From Candidatus Omnitrophota bacterium (GTDB lineage: Bacteria > Omnitrophota > Gorgyraeia > Gygaellales > Profunditerraquicolaceae): a stretch of 22,311 bases of DNA. The position numbers and the translations under genes are program-made. Of the stretch, positions 6,395 through 15,459 are shown one piece after another (positions within the stretch are counted from its first letter, which is position 1; each line of letters opens with the position of its first letter). The notes under the pieces were generated by a model, which searched no databases, was not told the DNA's origin, and saw only the letters and a program-made list of their open reading frames with translations. The DNA lies in contig CAIVOB010000038.1 in the NCBI GenBank assembly GCA_903907475.1, forward strand, positions 1 through 22,311, written 5' to 3'.

Positions 6395-7198
6395 TTAAAT
6401 TGCGACAATTATAATTCCTTTTTTATCCGCCAAGCGAATACTTTGGGCCTGATCCAGAAAAAGTGTTTTCCCGGACTCAAATGCTAAACATTTTACTTTT
6501 GCTTTCACTAAATTTTTAATCGTATTAAGCCCGACGACCGGAATATCAAAACGCATATCCTGGTGGGGTTTACTAACTTTGACAATCACGATTTTCCCGC
6601 GTCCGATTTTATTTGAGCGGCGGATTAAATTATCCGTGCCTTCAAAAGCCTCCACCGCCACAATCGCTTTATTTTTTACCGCCACCGTCTGGCCAATATC
6701 TAAATTTGCCACCGCTTTGGCTAAAGTTAAGCCAAAATAAATATCTTCCCAGGTCGCAAAATCCGGCTGTGCTTTTGTTAAAACCCCTTTTTTAGGCAAA
6801 TGCTCTTCCATAAAAACCGTGGAATCTAAAAGCTTGAGTCCTGCCGCTTCCAACTTTTGCGCCACCGCGCCAAATAAAGTTTCCGCTTTTTTATCTTTAA
6901 GATTGGTTAAGATCTCTTTTAACTCTGCGCTTTTTTCGACTTCCGGGCTAAATAATCTGTGTGGGCTAATCTGGCCGGCCATTACCACGCCTTCCACCGC
7001 TTCGGCTTTAAAAATATCGATCATCTTGCCAAACTCTGAAAGTTTAAGCCAATAAATTTTATCGACGAGTTTATTGATTTTTAAGGAAGTGTCACCGCGA
7101 ATTGCCACCGCCACAATCTGACAACCTTGCTTGCGAGCGCTTGCGGCAAACAACAAAGGGAATTTTCGATTTCCAGCAATTAAACCGATCTTCTTCAA
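6395..7198 (-). CDS. lpxI: UDP-2,3-diacylglucosamine pyrophosphatase, LpxI type
   Basis: Cleaves UDP-2,3-diacyl-GlcN to lipid X (2,3-diacyl-GlcN-1-phosphate) and UMP in lipid A synthesis; LpxI is the analogue of LpxH/LpxG. At 267 residues it matches the usual length of about 270. An N-terminal Rossmann-like domain opens with KKIGLIAGNRKFPLLFA. The C-terminal catalytic domain has the family signatures VAVEAFEGTD and KPHQDMRFDIPVVG, including the invariant acidic residues. Translation begins at a TTG at 7198 that overlaps the lpxA TGA stop (TTGA, 4-nt overlap), indicating tight coupling with LpxA; no other start fits the conserved N-terminus. It is the last gene of the bamA-lpx block. The next lipid A enzyme, lpxB, is not in the window. 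Confidence 0.95.
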   Translation of the reverse strand: MKKIGLIAGNRKFPLLFAASARKQGCQIVAVAIRGDTSLKINKLVDKIYWLKLSEFGKMIDIFKAEAVEGVVMAGQISPHRLFSPEVEKSAELKEILTNLKDKKAETLFGAVAQKLEAAGLKLLDSTVFMEEHLPKKGVLTKAQPDFATWEDIYFGLTLAKAVANLDIGQTVAVKNKAIVAVEAFEGTDNLIRRSNKIGRGKIVIVKVSKPHQDMRFDIPVVGLNTIKNLVKAKVKCLAFESGKTLFLDQAQSIRLADKKGIIIVAI

Positions 7199-7980
7199 CT
7201 TTTCGCCACCGAACGGGCTAGGCCGCGTTCTGAAGTTTTCACAAAATTAACCAAATAAGCGACTTCTTCGGATTTAGATAATTCCGCTTCCAATTTTTCC
7301 ACGGCGTGCTTAGCGGAAAAACCGGAATTAAAAATTACTCTAAAAGCCTGGTCAATTTGTTTAATCGAATCATGCGATACGCCTTTACGCCTTAATCCGA
7401 TCAGATTTAGTCCATAAACGCGCGCCGGATGGCCGTCACAAGTAGAATACGGAGGAATATCCTGCACCACCTTCGAACATCCGCCCACAATCGAAAGCAT
7501 TCCGATGCGCACAAACTGATGAATCGCCACTAATCCGCCGATCACCGCCTTATCTTCAATCGTGACATGCCCGGCCAAAGTACTGTTATTGGCCAACACA
7601 CAGCCATTACCGACCCGGCAATCATGCGCCACGTGTGAATAGGCCATCAACAAATTATTATCTCCCACAATCGTTTTCGCGCCTTCGGCGGTACCAGGAT
7701 TAAGCGTGCAATATTCGCGGATAATATTATTATTTCCGATTTCTAAGTAAACCGTTTGGCCTTTAAACTTTAAATCCTGCGGGCGGCTACCCACCACTGC
7801 CCCGGTAAATATTTCACAACCCCGGCCGATCGTCGTATTACCCTCTAAAACACAATGCGCGCCGATTTTAGTTTCCGGCCCGATCACCAGGTTATCTCCG
7901 ATAATACTAAACGGCCCGACGCTGACATTATCCGCTAATTTTGCTTTTGGAGAAACTATCGCTGTAGGATGAATTGGCAT
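7195..7980 (-). CDS. lpxA: Acyl-ACP:UDP-N-acetylglucosamine O-acyltransferase
   Basis: First step of lipid A synthesis: transfer of a 3-hydroxyacyl chain from ACP to the 3-OH of UDP-GlcNAc, in the cytoplasm as a homotrimer. 261 residues, the family's typical length. Hexapeptide repeats of the left-handed beta-helix occupy about residues 1-190. The catalytic-histidine motif AYSHVAHDC is at 113-121, with H119 corresponding to E. coli H125. The C-terminal alpha-helical domain starts near GLNLIGLRRKG (190-200), a conserved LpxA feature. The start at 7980 lies 3 nt after the lpxC-fabZ stop. Gene order fabZ-lpxA is the classical one, here with fabZ fused to lpxC. Confidence 0.98.
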   Translation of the reverse strand: MPIHPTAIVSPKAKLADNVSVGPFSIIGDNLVIGPETKIGAHCVLEGNTTIGRGCEIFTGAVVGSRPQDLKFKGQTVYLEIGNNNIIREYCTLNPGTAEGAKTIVGDNNLLMAYSHVAHDCRVGNGCVLANNSTLAGHVTIEDKAVIGGLVAIHQFVRIGMLSIVGGCSKVVQDIPPYSTCDGHPARVYGLNLIGLRRKGVSHDSIKQIDQAFRVIFNSGFSAKHAVEKLEAELSKSEEVAYLVNFVKTSERGLARSVAKS

Positions 7981-7983
7981 CTT

Positions 7984-9276
7984 CTAATTTTCCACTAAGG
8001 CAAACATTAAATCCGCTTCCGCCACCACTTTACCATCGACTAGAGCTTTGCCGTGCACTGTACCAATTTTAGAACGCATCTTCCCCGCATCTAACTCAAA
8101 AACCAACTGATCGCCGGGAACTACCGGTTTACGAAACTTAGCATTATCAATCGCCATAAAAAAAGCCAGCTTCCCTAAATTTTCTTCACTCGCCAGCATC
8201 ATTACCCCGCCGACCTGCGCCATGGCTTCTAAAATAATCACTCCCGGCATCACCGGACGTCCGGGAAAATGCCCGCGGAAAAAATAATCATTAATCGTGA
8301 CATTTTTTATTCCCACCGCGCGCTTACCTTTTTCTAAATGCGTGATACGATCGACAAAAAGAAATGGTTCCCGATGCGGCAGAATCTTCATAATTTCATT
8401 AATATCTAAAGCTCCGTCCATATTCGCTCCTTGTTCTTTCATTTTCTGCGCGTAAATTTTTTGCGCGATTTTTAAATTTAACGCGTGGCCGCTTTTTAAA
8501 GCCACCACCTGGCCGGTAATTGCGCACCCCGATAAATAAAGATCACCGATTAAATCTAAAATCTTATGCCGCACAAATTCATTTTCAAATCTGACCTTAT
8601 TCTTTACCACGCCATTTTTACCGACGACCAGTGTATTCTCATAATTAGCGCCTAAACCCAAACCCTGGTTTTTCAGATCTTGGGCTTCACTCTCCAGGCA
8701 AAAAGTCCGCGCCGGAGCAATGTCGGATTTAAAACTTTGCGCGTTAATCTCCAGCTCTAAAAATTGTGCCTCCAGTAACGGATGATCATAATTTAAAGTA
8801 TAAGCCACCTTAAACTCTTTCGCCGGATAAATTGTAATCGAGCTTGACCCTTCCTGGACCGTAATCGGCTCTTTCACCGCGTAAACATATTTTGCTTTTT
8901 CTTGTTCGCAAATTCCCGCTTTTTCTAAAAGTTCAACAAAATTAAGCGCGCTGCCGTCTAATCCGGGAACTTCATTATTATTAATCTCCACCTCAATATT
9001 ATCAATTCCTAAACATGAAAGCGCGGCCATCAAATGTTCAATCGTCTGCACTTCCGCGCCATTATTGCTAATGGTCGAGCGGCGGCTTAATTTCGGCTCG
9101 AGCAATAAAGACTGCACATCCGCTTTTATTCTACAAGTTTTGGCAATATCCGTACGAATAAACGTCACTCCGGAATCTAGCGCTGCCGGTTTAAGCGTTA
9201 CGCGCGCCTTATTGCCGGTATGGATCCCCACCCCCTCTAAAGAAACTTCCCGGCTAATCGTTTTTTGTTTTAACAT
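7984..9276 (-). CDS. lpxC-fabZ: Bifunctional UDP-3-O-acyl-GlcNAc deacetylase / 3-hydroxyacyl-ACP dehydratase (LpxC-FabZ fusion)
   Basis: 430-residue fusion. Residues 1-280 are LpxC, the zinc deacetylase that commits UDP-GlcNAc to lipid A. Zinc ligands are H81 (IEHLMAAL), H237 and D241 ([10 protein letters not shown]), the catalytic base is E80, and H264 is the conserved catalytic histidine (GHALNLK). Residues about 290-430 are FabZ, a hot-dog dehydratase, with [12 protein letters not shown], catalytic H336 in [11 protein letters not shown], and E350. All key residues of both halves are present, so both activities should be intact. Similar fusions are known from Bacteroidota and several uncultured phyla. 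It could couple use of the shared 3-hydroxyacyl-ACP pool between lipid A and membrane lipids. The ATG directly abuts the lpxD stop, with no spacer. Confidence 0.98.
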   Translation of the reverse strand: MLKQKTISREVSLEGVGIHTGNKARVTLKPAALDSGVTFIRTDIAKTCRIKADVQSLLLEPKLSRRSTISNNGAEVQTIEHLMAALSCLGIDNIEVEINNNEVPGLDGSALNFVELLEKAGICEQEKAKYVYAVKEPITVQEGSSSITIYPAKEFKVAYTLNYDHPLLEAQFLELEINAQSFKSDIAPARTFCLESEAQDLKNQGLGLGANYENTLVVGKNGVVKNKVRFENEFVRHKILDLIGDLYLSGCAITGQVVALKSGHALNLKIAQKIYAQKMKEQGANMDGALDINEIMKILPHREPFLFVDRITHLEKGKRAVGIKNVTINDYFFRGHFPGRPVMPGVIILEAMAQVGGVMMLASEENLGKLAFFMAIDNAKFRKPVVPGDQLVFELDAGKMRSKIGTVHGKALVDGKVVAEADLMFALVEN

Positions 9277-10314
9277 TTATTTATTTTCTAACTTTTTTTC
9301 TAACGCCGCGATTTTTAATTTTAATTCTTTGACCTGATCAAAAAGTTTAGATAAATTTTGCACATTGGCGTTGGCTCTTTGGGTGGTCATAAAAGGCCGC
9401 GCCGGATAACCGGAGACCATCGTTCCCGGAGGGACGGATTTTGCCACTCCCGATTGCCCGGTAACCATCGCGTTATCACCGACGGTAATATGGCCCACTA
9501 AACCTGCCTGTCCGCCTAAAATCACGTTATTGCCCACCGTCACGCTTCCGGAAATACCCACCTGCGCGACGATTAAAGTATTTTCACCAACCGTAACATT
9601 ATGCGCGATTTGCACCAGATTATCGATCTTCGTGCCATTACCAATCACCGTTTTACCAAAACGCGCCCGGTCGATCGTGACATTAGCGCCGATTTCGACA
9701 TCATCGCCAATCTCCACCGTCCCCACTTGAGGAATTTTATGATGCATCCCCTTAATTGTCACAAACCCGAATCCGTCAGAGCCAATCACGCATCCGGCAT
9801 GGATAATGGCTCGCGCGCCGATACTAATCCTCTCGCGAATCGAAACGTGCGCATAAATTAATGTTTTACTGCCGATTTTCGTCTGCTGGCCGATATAACA
9901 ACCGGAATAAATGACCACATTATCGCCTAAGACGACGTTATCCCCGATCACCGTATAAGGCCCAATGGCGATATCTTTACCTAAAGTAACATTCTTCCCA
10001 ATAACGGCGGTATAATCAATACCTTGAGGATGCTCCGCGGCATCCGGCGTAAAAATAGAAATAATTTTCGCGAAGGCCAACGAAGGATTTTCCGTTAAGA
10101 TTACGGGCTTGGTAGATTTATGAGTTTCTAAAGAAGTGATCACTGCCGCCGCGCGGGTCTTATCTAAAAGCGGAGCGTACTTAGAATTAGCTAAAAAAGT
10201 AATCTCCTGCTCATTGGCTTCCTTAATCCCCGAAGCCCCACTAATGAGGATCTCGCCGTCGCCCACAACCCGGCCATCAATCAATTTGGCTATTTCATTG
10301 AGAGTTTTTTGCAT
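9277..10314 (-). CDS. lpxD: UDP-3-O-(3-hydroxyacyl)glucosamine N-acyltransferase
   Basis: Third lipid A step: N-acylation of the LpxC product from 3-hydroxyacyl-ACP. 345 residues, the standard length. The N-terminal uridine-binding domain (about 1-100) includes the family signature [11 protein letters not shown] left-handed beta-helix of hexapeptide repeats follows (about 100-305), with the catalytic histidine H238 in QIAHNV. A C-terminal helix (about 318-345) is rich in Lys, Leu and Glu and likely forms the trimer coiled coil. It lies 29 nt downstream of skp, in the conserved skp-lpxD order. Confidence 0.98.
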   Translation of the reverse strand: MQKTLNEIAKLIDGRVVGDGEILISGASGIKEANEQEITFLANSKYAPLLDKTRAAAVITSLETHKSTKPVILTENPSLAFAKIISIFTPDAAEHPQGIDYTAVIGKNVTLGKDIAIGPYTVIGDNVVLGDNVVIYSGCYIGQQTKIGSKTLIYAHVSIRERISIGARAIIHAGCVIGSDGFGFVTIKGMHHKIPQVGTVEIGDDVEIGANVTIDRARFGKTVIGNGTKIDNLVQIAHNVTVGENTLIVAQVGISGSVTVGNNVILGGQAGLVGHITVGDNAMVTGQSGVAKSVPPGTMVSGYPARPFMTTQRANANVQNLSKLFDQVKELKLKIAALEKKLENK

Positions 10315-10343
10315 AGATAAACGCCAGGTACTACTTTTTTTAC

Positions 10344-10844
10344 TTACTTGCCCTTATTTATAAGTTCAATAATTTGGTTGGTGATATCCATGGTTTTAGT
10401 CTGATAAACCAAAACCCGATCATTGAAGATTAAAGTATAACCTTCTTTTTCCGCGTATTTCTTCACCGTCTCTTCAATATCCTTTAGGATTTCCTTCATC
10501 TTCTCTTCTTGCTCTTTGCGTAAATCCCCCTGCTTCGTGCGGTCATAATCCTGGAAAGCTTTCACTTTATTTTGTAATTCGTCTTTCTTCGCTTCTCTTT
10601 CCTTATCATTTAAAAGCGTTAATTTATCCTGAAAAGTTTTTAAATCCGCGACTTTCTTATCCCGCTCGTCGGTATAAATTTTTTCTTTATCGCTCAATGT
10701 TTTATCATAAACTTTAGTTTTTGAATACTCGCTAAAAGTGCGGCTTAAATCGATATAGCCTAATTTATCCGCGGCTTGCGCCTTGCAAGTAAATAATGCC
10801 AAAGAAAAAACCACCCCGCACAACACTACTGCTAACTTCTTCAT
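10344..10844 (-). CDS. skp: OmpH/Skp family periplasmic chaperone
   Basis: 166 residues. A signal peptide ([24 protein letters not shown]) has a cleavage site after AQA near residue 24. The mature protein begins with the beta-strand [10 protein letters not shown] that is typical of OmpH, followed by a long Lys/Glu-rich coiled coil (about 45-130) and a final strand [15 protein letters not shown]. Skp trimers hold unfolded outer-membrane proteins in their coiled-coil tentacles and hand them to the Bam complex. A strong GGGAGGAG site ends 5 nt before the ATG. Its place between bamA and lpxD is the widely conserved order. The 97-bp spacer to bamA contains the heptamer repeat at 10881-10929. Confidence 0.95.
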   Translation of the reverse strand: MKKLAVVLCGVVFSLALFTCKAQAADKLGYIDLSRTFSEYSKTKVYDKTLSDKEKIYTDERDKKVADLKTFQDKLTLLNDKEREAKKDELQNKVKAFQDYDRTKQGDLRKEQEEKMKEILKDIEETVKKYAEKEGYTLIFNDRVLVYQTKTMDITNQIIELINKGK

Positions 10845-10880
10845 CTTACTCCTCCCGTTTTTAAGTTTTTCTGTTTTTCA

Positions 10881-10929
10881 GTCTTCCTTCTTCCCTCATC
10901 CATCTTCCATCTTCTAACTTCCGTCTTCC
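10881..10929 (-). repeat. Seven tandem copies of a degenerate heptamer (GGAAGAN) between bamA and skp
   Basis: On the minus strand the seven consecutive units read GGAAGAC, GGAAGTT, AGAAGAT, GGAAGAT, GGATGAG, GGAAGAA and GGAAGAC, giving exactly 49 bp. The tract is pure purine apart from positions 4 and 6-7 of some units. It lies in the otherwise gene-free 97-bp bamA-skp spacer, upstream of the skp ribosome site. Several units resemble Shine-Dalgarno sequences. The function is unknown. Heptanucleotide tandem repeats are known from cyanobacteria, but I do not claim homology. Confidence 0.8.
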
Positions 10930-10941
10930 TATCTACTAATC

Positions 10942-13338
10942 TTAAAATCCATGACTGGCGCTAAAATGGAACCGTCCGCTGCTTTTCGTATCTTCGCCGG
11001 ATGCCTTATTCATTGGAATACCATAATCTAACATAATCGGGCCGATCGGAGTATTAATCCGTAAACCTAAACCGAAACCCGCCTTCAATCCACCGCTATT
11101 TGGCACCCCATTAGCATTTCTATTGGAAAAAATATCCCCCATCTTTTCCCAAACATTACCCACGTCATAAAAAGCGGCCACTTTTAAGAAACTAAATAAA
11201 GGATAAGTATATTCGATATTACCCACGACCATCGAGTCACCGCCGAGCGGGTCATGCGAGATCGGATCCACCGGGCCGACTTTTCTTTCTTCATAGCCTC
11301 TAATCGTATAAGCGCCACCAGCGAAAAATCTTTCATAAATCGGAATCTTATCCGAACTACCATAAGGATTGGCCAAACCCAAGCGCCCTCTGATCTCTAA
11401 TACCGCTCCATGAGGCATCGGAAAATAATGCGAAGCCCGAGCGAAAAATTTAGTAAAACTCTTATCTCCTCCCAACGGGCCGCCGGCGAAATCAAAAGAC
11501 CCGGTAATTAAATTACCCTTGCGCGTATCAAAAACATTATCCCGGGAATCAAAAGTGAGGCTGGGAGATATGACACTAATCACATTTGTCCCCACCTCAT
11601 CCTTTAAATCTTGCGAAGCGTCATCGGTCGGATTACTAATCTCCATCTGATCCAAACGGTAAGTCAAATCGCCTCTTAAATATTCCGATAACTCTTTACC
11701 CAAACGTAAATCTCCTCCGGTCACCGTTTCATCATAACCATAACCGGTGTCCGTATCGCGGTCATGCGTCCGGCGATATAAATCAAATCCGAAAGAAACC
11801 GGATAATCAAACATCCAGGGTTCAGTAAAACTTAATTCATAGCCGTTACTTAAATTACCAATTGATGCCCGGACCTTTAAATTTTGCCCGGCGCCGGTAA
11901 AATACGGCCAATTTCTCCAATCGAAATTCTTTTGCTCTACCTCCACAAACCCGATAAACTGATCCACCGTGCTATAACCGCCGCCGAAACTAAAAGAACC
12001 GGTTTTGGTTTCTTTAACATCGACCAGTAAATTCTTTTTATCCGGCTCTTGAGTTTCTTCGGTATCATAACTTATATCATCAAAAAATCCTAAATTCTGC
12101 AGCCGCTCTTTACTGCGGCGTAATTTCTCGCCATCAAATTTCTCTCCGGGATGAATGCGCAGCTCGCGGCGGATAACTATATCCTTAGTTTTAATATTTC
12201 CCCGCACTTTTATTTTATCGACATAGGTAATCTGGTTTTCGATAATCCCATAAGACACATCCACGCGCCCGGATTCAGGATTCACGATCGTCGAATCTTG
12301 CACCTGCGCCGAAATATAACCTTTATCAAAATATAAACCCTGGATATTAGTCGAATCTCTTTTCATCGCCTCAGCGCTATAAACTTTGCCCGGAATACAA
12401 TCCGTTAAACGGCTCAAAATCTGTTTTTCAGTAATATCTTTATTGCCGTCAATCACTACCGAACCGACTAAATATTTTTTCCCTTCTTCCACCTGGATCA
12501 AGACATAAAGCTGATAAGATTTTTTCGCGTCCGGCTTGACTTCCGAAGTCACCACGACATCCGTAAAACCTTCGCGCTGATAAAAAGATTTAATTCTTTC
12601 CAGATCCTCTTTGAGCACTTCATCTTTTAAAACACCGGCATTAAAGAACCAAGCGCGCTTTGTTTTCAGTAATTTTAAAATCCGAGGGCTTTTAAAACTA
12701 TTATTGCCCTTAATAATAATATCCTTAACGCGCACCTTCCGGCCTTCCACCACGATAAAATTTATTTTTGCCTTATTGGCGGCTTGATCCAAATCTACCT
12801 TATATGTAATATCGGCTTGGCTATACCCGATTTTTTCGTACATCTTCTTTAAAATCCGTACATCTTCGGTAAGCAGCGGATAATCTAAGTATTGTGTTTC
12901 TCGAGACTTAAGTTGCTGCTTTAATTTTACATCCTTCATCGTGAGCAGATTAATGCCCGAAAAACTAATCTTATCAATAATCGGCCTTTCTACCACGTTA
13001 ACAATAATCTTTAGGCCCTCTTTATAATCCTGAGTATCAATCTTAATATCGGCAAAGTAACCTAACAAATACAGTCTTTTTAAATCATCACTGACGATAT
13101 TCTCTTGATAAGCGCTGCCAATGCGCGTCTTCATCTTGGAGACAATCACATTGGAGCTAATCGCCTTATTACCTTGGACTTCAATCGCGGTGACATTTTT
13201 TAAAACTACCGGAGCTGCAGCTGCCGTTTCGGTAGTTTTCGGTTCCGCCGTATTCATGGGGGTTTCTTCAGCAAAAATAAAGGGTGTGGAAGTTAAAAAA
13301 GTGCAGGAAAAAAGCAGTGCTAGAATGAATTTACGCAT
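10942..13338 (-). CDS. bamA: Outer-membrane protein assembly factor BamA
   Basis: Core of the Bam complex, which inserts beta-barrels into the outer membrane. From the ATG at 13338 the product is 798 residues, similar to E. coli BamA (810). The signal peptide is MRKFILALLFSCTFLTSTPF, cleaved near FIFA. Five POTRA domains follow in order, beginning at NVTAIEVQGNKAI, IDKISFSGINLL, VKDIIIKGNNSF, LVGSVVIDGNKDI and VDKIKVRGNIKT. The barrel begins near SFSFGGGYSTVDQF, carries the conserved loop-6 motif as IRGYEERKVGP, and ends with the C-terminal Phe (FHFSASHGF). The open frame extends 12 codons further to a TTG, but that TTG is the -35 box of the promoter at 13346-13374, and the signal peptide starts at the ATG. 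No Shine-Dalgarno precedes the ATG, consistent with a leaderless message. Confidence 0.97.
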   Translation of the reverse strand: MRKFILALLFSCTFLTSTPFIFAEETPMNTAEPKTTETAAAAPVVLKNVTAIEVQGNKAISSNVIVSKMKTRIGSAYQENIVSDDLKRLYLLGYFADIKIDTQDYKEGLKIIVNVVERPIIDKISFSGINLLTMKDVKLKQQLKSRETQYLDYPLLTEDVRILKKMYEKIGYSQADITYKVDLDQAANKAKINFIVVEGRKVRVKDIIIKGNNSFKSPRILKLLKTKRAWFFNAGVLKDEVLKEDLERIKSFYQREGFTDVVVTSEVKPDAKKSYQLYVLIQVEEGKKYLVGSVVIDGNKDITEKQILSRLTDCIPGKVYSAEAMKRDSTNIQGLYFDKGYISAQVQDSTIVNPESGRVDVSYGIIENQITYVDKIKVRGNIKTKDIVIRRELRIHPGEKFDGEKLRRSKERLQNLGFFDDISYDTEETQEPDKKNLLVDVKETKTGSFSFGGGYSTVDQFIGFVEVEQKNFDWRNWPYFTGAGQNLKVRASIGNLSNGYELSFTEPWMFDYPVSFGFDLYRRTHDRDTDTGYGYDETVTGGDLRLGKELSEYLRGDLTYRLDQMEISNPTDDASQDLKDEVGTNVISVISPSLTFDSRDNVFDTRKGNLITGSFDFAGGPLGGDKSFTKFFARASHYFPMPHGAVLEIRGRLGLANPYGSSDKIPIYERFFAGGAYTIRGYEERKVGPVDPISHDPLGGDSMVVGNIEYTYPLFSFLKVAAFYDVGNVWEKMGDIFSNRNANGVPNSGGLKAGFGLGLRINTPIGPIMLDYGIPMNKASGEDTKSSGRFHFSASHGF

Positions 13339-13345
13339 TTTTATT

Positions 13346-13374
13346 ATTATATAGGAATAAGAGTTTGAAAGCAA
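13346..13374 (-). promoter_or_regulatory. Promoter of bamA, predicted leaderless start
   Basis: On the minus strand, TTGCTT (13374-13369), a 17-bp spacer and a perfect TATAAT (13351-13346) are followed after only 7 nt (AATAAAA) by the bamA ATG. Transcription is expected to begin at or within a couple of bases of the A of the ATG. No ribosome-binding site exists in the 41-bp gap after dnaB. This promoter would drive bamA-skp-lpxD-lpxC/fabZ-lpxA-lpxI independently of the upstream ribosomal run. Confidence 0.72.
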
Positions 13375-13379
13375 ATATT

Positions 13380-14720
13380 TTATTCAACGCGCGATAAATT
13401 ATCAAATCTTGTGTACTCTTTTATAAAAGCCAGCTTTAAAGACCCCACAGGGCCGTTACGCTGCTTGGCAATAATTGCCTCCGCGATCCCCTGATTATCT
13501 GGAGTCGGGGTATAATATTCTTCTCTTAAAATTAAAACTACCACGTCCGCGTCCTGCTCAATCGCTCCGGACTCTCTTAGGTCCGAAAGTTGCGGCCGGT
13601 GGTCGGTACGCGATTCTACCGCGCGCGACAACTGGCTAATCGCGATCACCGGAACGCTTAACTCACGCGCCAAAGCTTTCAGTGAGCGCGAAATCTCCGA
13701 GATCTCCTGTTGGCGGCTTTCCATATTCGTGGCTGATCCGCGCATTAACTGCATATAGTCTAAAATAATTAATTTAATCCCGTGATGCGATTTTAAACGC
13801 CGCGCCCGGGCCCGCAGTTCCATCACTGAAATCGCCGGAGAATCATCAATATAAATCGGAGCTTCGGAAAGTTTTCCCGCCGCCGCCGTTAAACGCGGCC
13901 AGTCGCTGGCCGCTAAATACCCGGTGCGCACTTTATGCGCGTCCACTCGGGCATGCGAACAAAGCATTCTTTGCACCAACTGCTCTTTAGACATCTCTAA
14001 ACTAAAAATTGCCGTGGGAATCTTTTCCACGATTCCGGCGTATTCGGCAATCCCTAAAGCAAAAGCACTTTTTCCCATCGACGGCCGGCCGGCGATAATT
14101 ACTAAATCCGACGGCTGTAAACCGGCGGTTTTAATATCAAAATCAATGTAACCGGTAGGAATCCCGGTGACGTGCGCTTTATTTTGATAAAGCTTATCAA
14201 TCGTTTCAATCGTATCCTTAACAATTTCTTTTAGATGCTGATAAGAACCTTGATTCTTACGGTCACTAACTTCAAAAATCAGCCGCTCGGCAGTATCGAC
14301 CACTTCGGCGATATTACCGTCACTTTCATGACAAAGTGAAACAATCTTCGTGGAGTTATTAATTAAAGTTCTTAAAATATATTTTTCCCGCACAATCCCG
14401 GCATAATGATTAATATTAGCTGCAGTCGGTACGGCATTGGCTAGCGAAGTCAGGTAACTTATTCCCCCGATATCATCGAGCAATCCGGCGTGTTTTAAAT
14501 TTTCCGCCAAAGTAATTAAATCTACCGCTTTATTGGAATTATAAAGGTCGCTAATTGCCTGAAAGATCTTCCGGTGGGTATCTTTATAAAAACTGTTCGC
14601 GTCTAATTTCTCTACCGAAATCGAAACCGCTTCTTCATCCAAAAGCATCGATCCTAAGACCGCCATCTCGGCATCCAAATTCTGCGGAGGAAGTTTATCT
14701 AAAATTTCATTTTTTGCCAT
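13380..14720 (-). CDS. dnaB: Replicative DNA helicase DnaB
   Basis: 446 residues, the usual length, with no intein. The N-terminal DnaB domain begins PPQNLDAEMAVLGSML (residues 11-26), a linker helix runs to about 185, and a RecA-like domain follows. That domain has Walker A GRPSMGKS (211-218), the SLEMS motif (240-244), Walker B LIILDYMQLM (317-326), a SQLSRAVE motif (362-369) and the C-terminal KQRNGP (419-424). It unwinds the replication fork as a hexamer. It lies 13 nt after rplI in the conserved rpsF-ssb-rpsR-rplI-dnaB cluster. AAGG at 10-13 nt before the ATG is a modest ribosome site. Confidence 0.98.
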   Translation of the reverse strand: MAKNEILDKLPPQNLDAEMAVLGSMLLDEEAVSISVEKLDANSFYKDTHRKIFQAISDLYNSNKAVDLITLAENLKHAGLLDDIGGISYLTSLANAVPTAANINHYAGIVREKYILRTLINNSTKIVSLCHESDGNIAEVVDTAERLIFEVSDRKNQGSYQHLKEIVKDTIETIDKLYQNKAHVTGIPTGYIDFDIKTAGLQPSDLVIIAGRPSMGKSAFALGIAEYAGIVEKIPTAIFSLEMSKEQLVQRMLCSHARVDAHKVRTGYLAASDWPRLTAAAGKLSEAPIYIDDSPAISVMELRARARRLKSHHGIKLIILDYMQLMRGSATNMESRQQEISEISRSLKALARELSVPVIAISQLSRAVESRTDHRPQLSDLRESGAIEQDADVVVLILREEYYTPTPDNQGIAEAIIAKQRNGPVGSLKLAFIKEYTRFDNLSRVE

Positions 14721-14733
14721 AATAATTTACCTT

Positions 14734-15177
14734 TTATTTCTTCACCACCCAAAGCTTTACCGTCGCCACAACCTCCGGGTGCAATTTCACGCCAATTTCA
14801 TAAACTCCTAAAGCTTTAATCGGTTCCGCCAGGTCAATCGCACTTTTTTCGATCTCAAAACCTTCCTCTTTTAAAGCCGCCGCGATATCATGCGTATGAA
14901 TACTGCCGTATAATTTCTCATCATCTTGAGTTAAAGCCGCAATCGTCAAAGCCAGCGCGCCCAAACGTTTTTTCAGCGCTAAAGATTCCTCTTTAATTTT
15001 TGCTAAATGCGCGGAGTTTAGCTGCCGCGTTTCTTCTAATTTTTTTAAATTATTTTCCGTAGCCGGCTGGGCTAAATGGTGCGGAAAGAGAAAATTCCGG
15101 GCAAACCCTTCTTTCACTTGCACCAGGGTCCCGGCTTTTCCGATTTTATCGACATCCTTATTTAAAATAACTTTCAT
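14734..15177 (-). CDS. rplI: 50S ribosomal protein L9
   Basis: 147 residues, the standard size. The N-terminal rRNA-binding domain has the L9 signature MKVILNKDVDKIGKAGTLVQ followed by VKEGFARNFLFP. A long connecting helix covers about residues 40-75, and a C-terminal domain ends KLHPEVVATVKLWVVKK. It lies 6 nt after rpsR, so the two are translated in sequence. Confidence 0.98.
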   Translation of the reverse strand: MKVILNKDVDKIGKAGTLVQVKEGFARNFLFPHHLAQPATENNLKKLEETRQLNSAHLAKIKEESLALKKRLGALALTIAALTQDDEKLYGSIHTHDIAAALKEEGFEIEKSAIDLAEPIKALGVYEIGVKLHPEVVATVKLWVVKK

Positions 15178-15183
15178 CGCAGA

Positions 15184-15459
15184 TTAACGCGTATAAGGAA
15201 GCAGCGAAAGAAACCGTGCTTTATTAATTAATTCCCGAATGTGACGTTGATGCCGAGCGCAATTTCCCGAAAAACGACTGGCGTTAATCTTACCTTTTTC
15301 AGTAATAAAAACTTCCAATCTTTTAATATCCTTATAATCAATACTGCCTAATTTATCGGCGCAGAACCGGCAAAATCTTTTTCTCACCGGCCCTAGGGTG
15401 TCTTTCTTTTTCTTAATAATTTTCTTATCTTTTCCAAAACCACGAGTCTTAACCTTCAT
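15184..15459 (-). CDS. rpsR: 30S ribosomal protein S18, zinc-binding (C+) form
   Basis: 91 residues from the ATG at 15459. The open frame extends to a GTG at 15471, but GAGGA lies 5 nt before the ATG and the family N-terminus fits the shorter form. The S18 core is clear (DYKDIKRLEVFITEKGKI, then SRFSGNCARHQRHI). Four potential metal ligands are present: C30 and C33 (CRFC) plus C67 and H70 (CARH), the pattern of zinc-containing S18. A lysine-rich N-terminal tail (about 1-20) is longer than in E. coli. The start overlaps the end of ssb by 11 nt. Confidence 0.96.
   Translation of the reverse strand: MKVKTRGFGKDKKIIKKKKDTLGPVRKRFCRFCADKLGSIDYKDIKRLEVFITEKGKINASRFSGNCARHQRHIRELINKARFLSLLPYTR

Noticed and set aside
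10881..10929. CRISPR-like array
   Set aside because: The units are 7 bp, directly adjacent and without spacers; no cas gene is present.
13339..13374. TTG start 12 codons upstream for bamA
   Set aside because: The TTG coincides with the -35 element, and the extension precedes a normal signal peptide.
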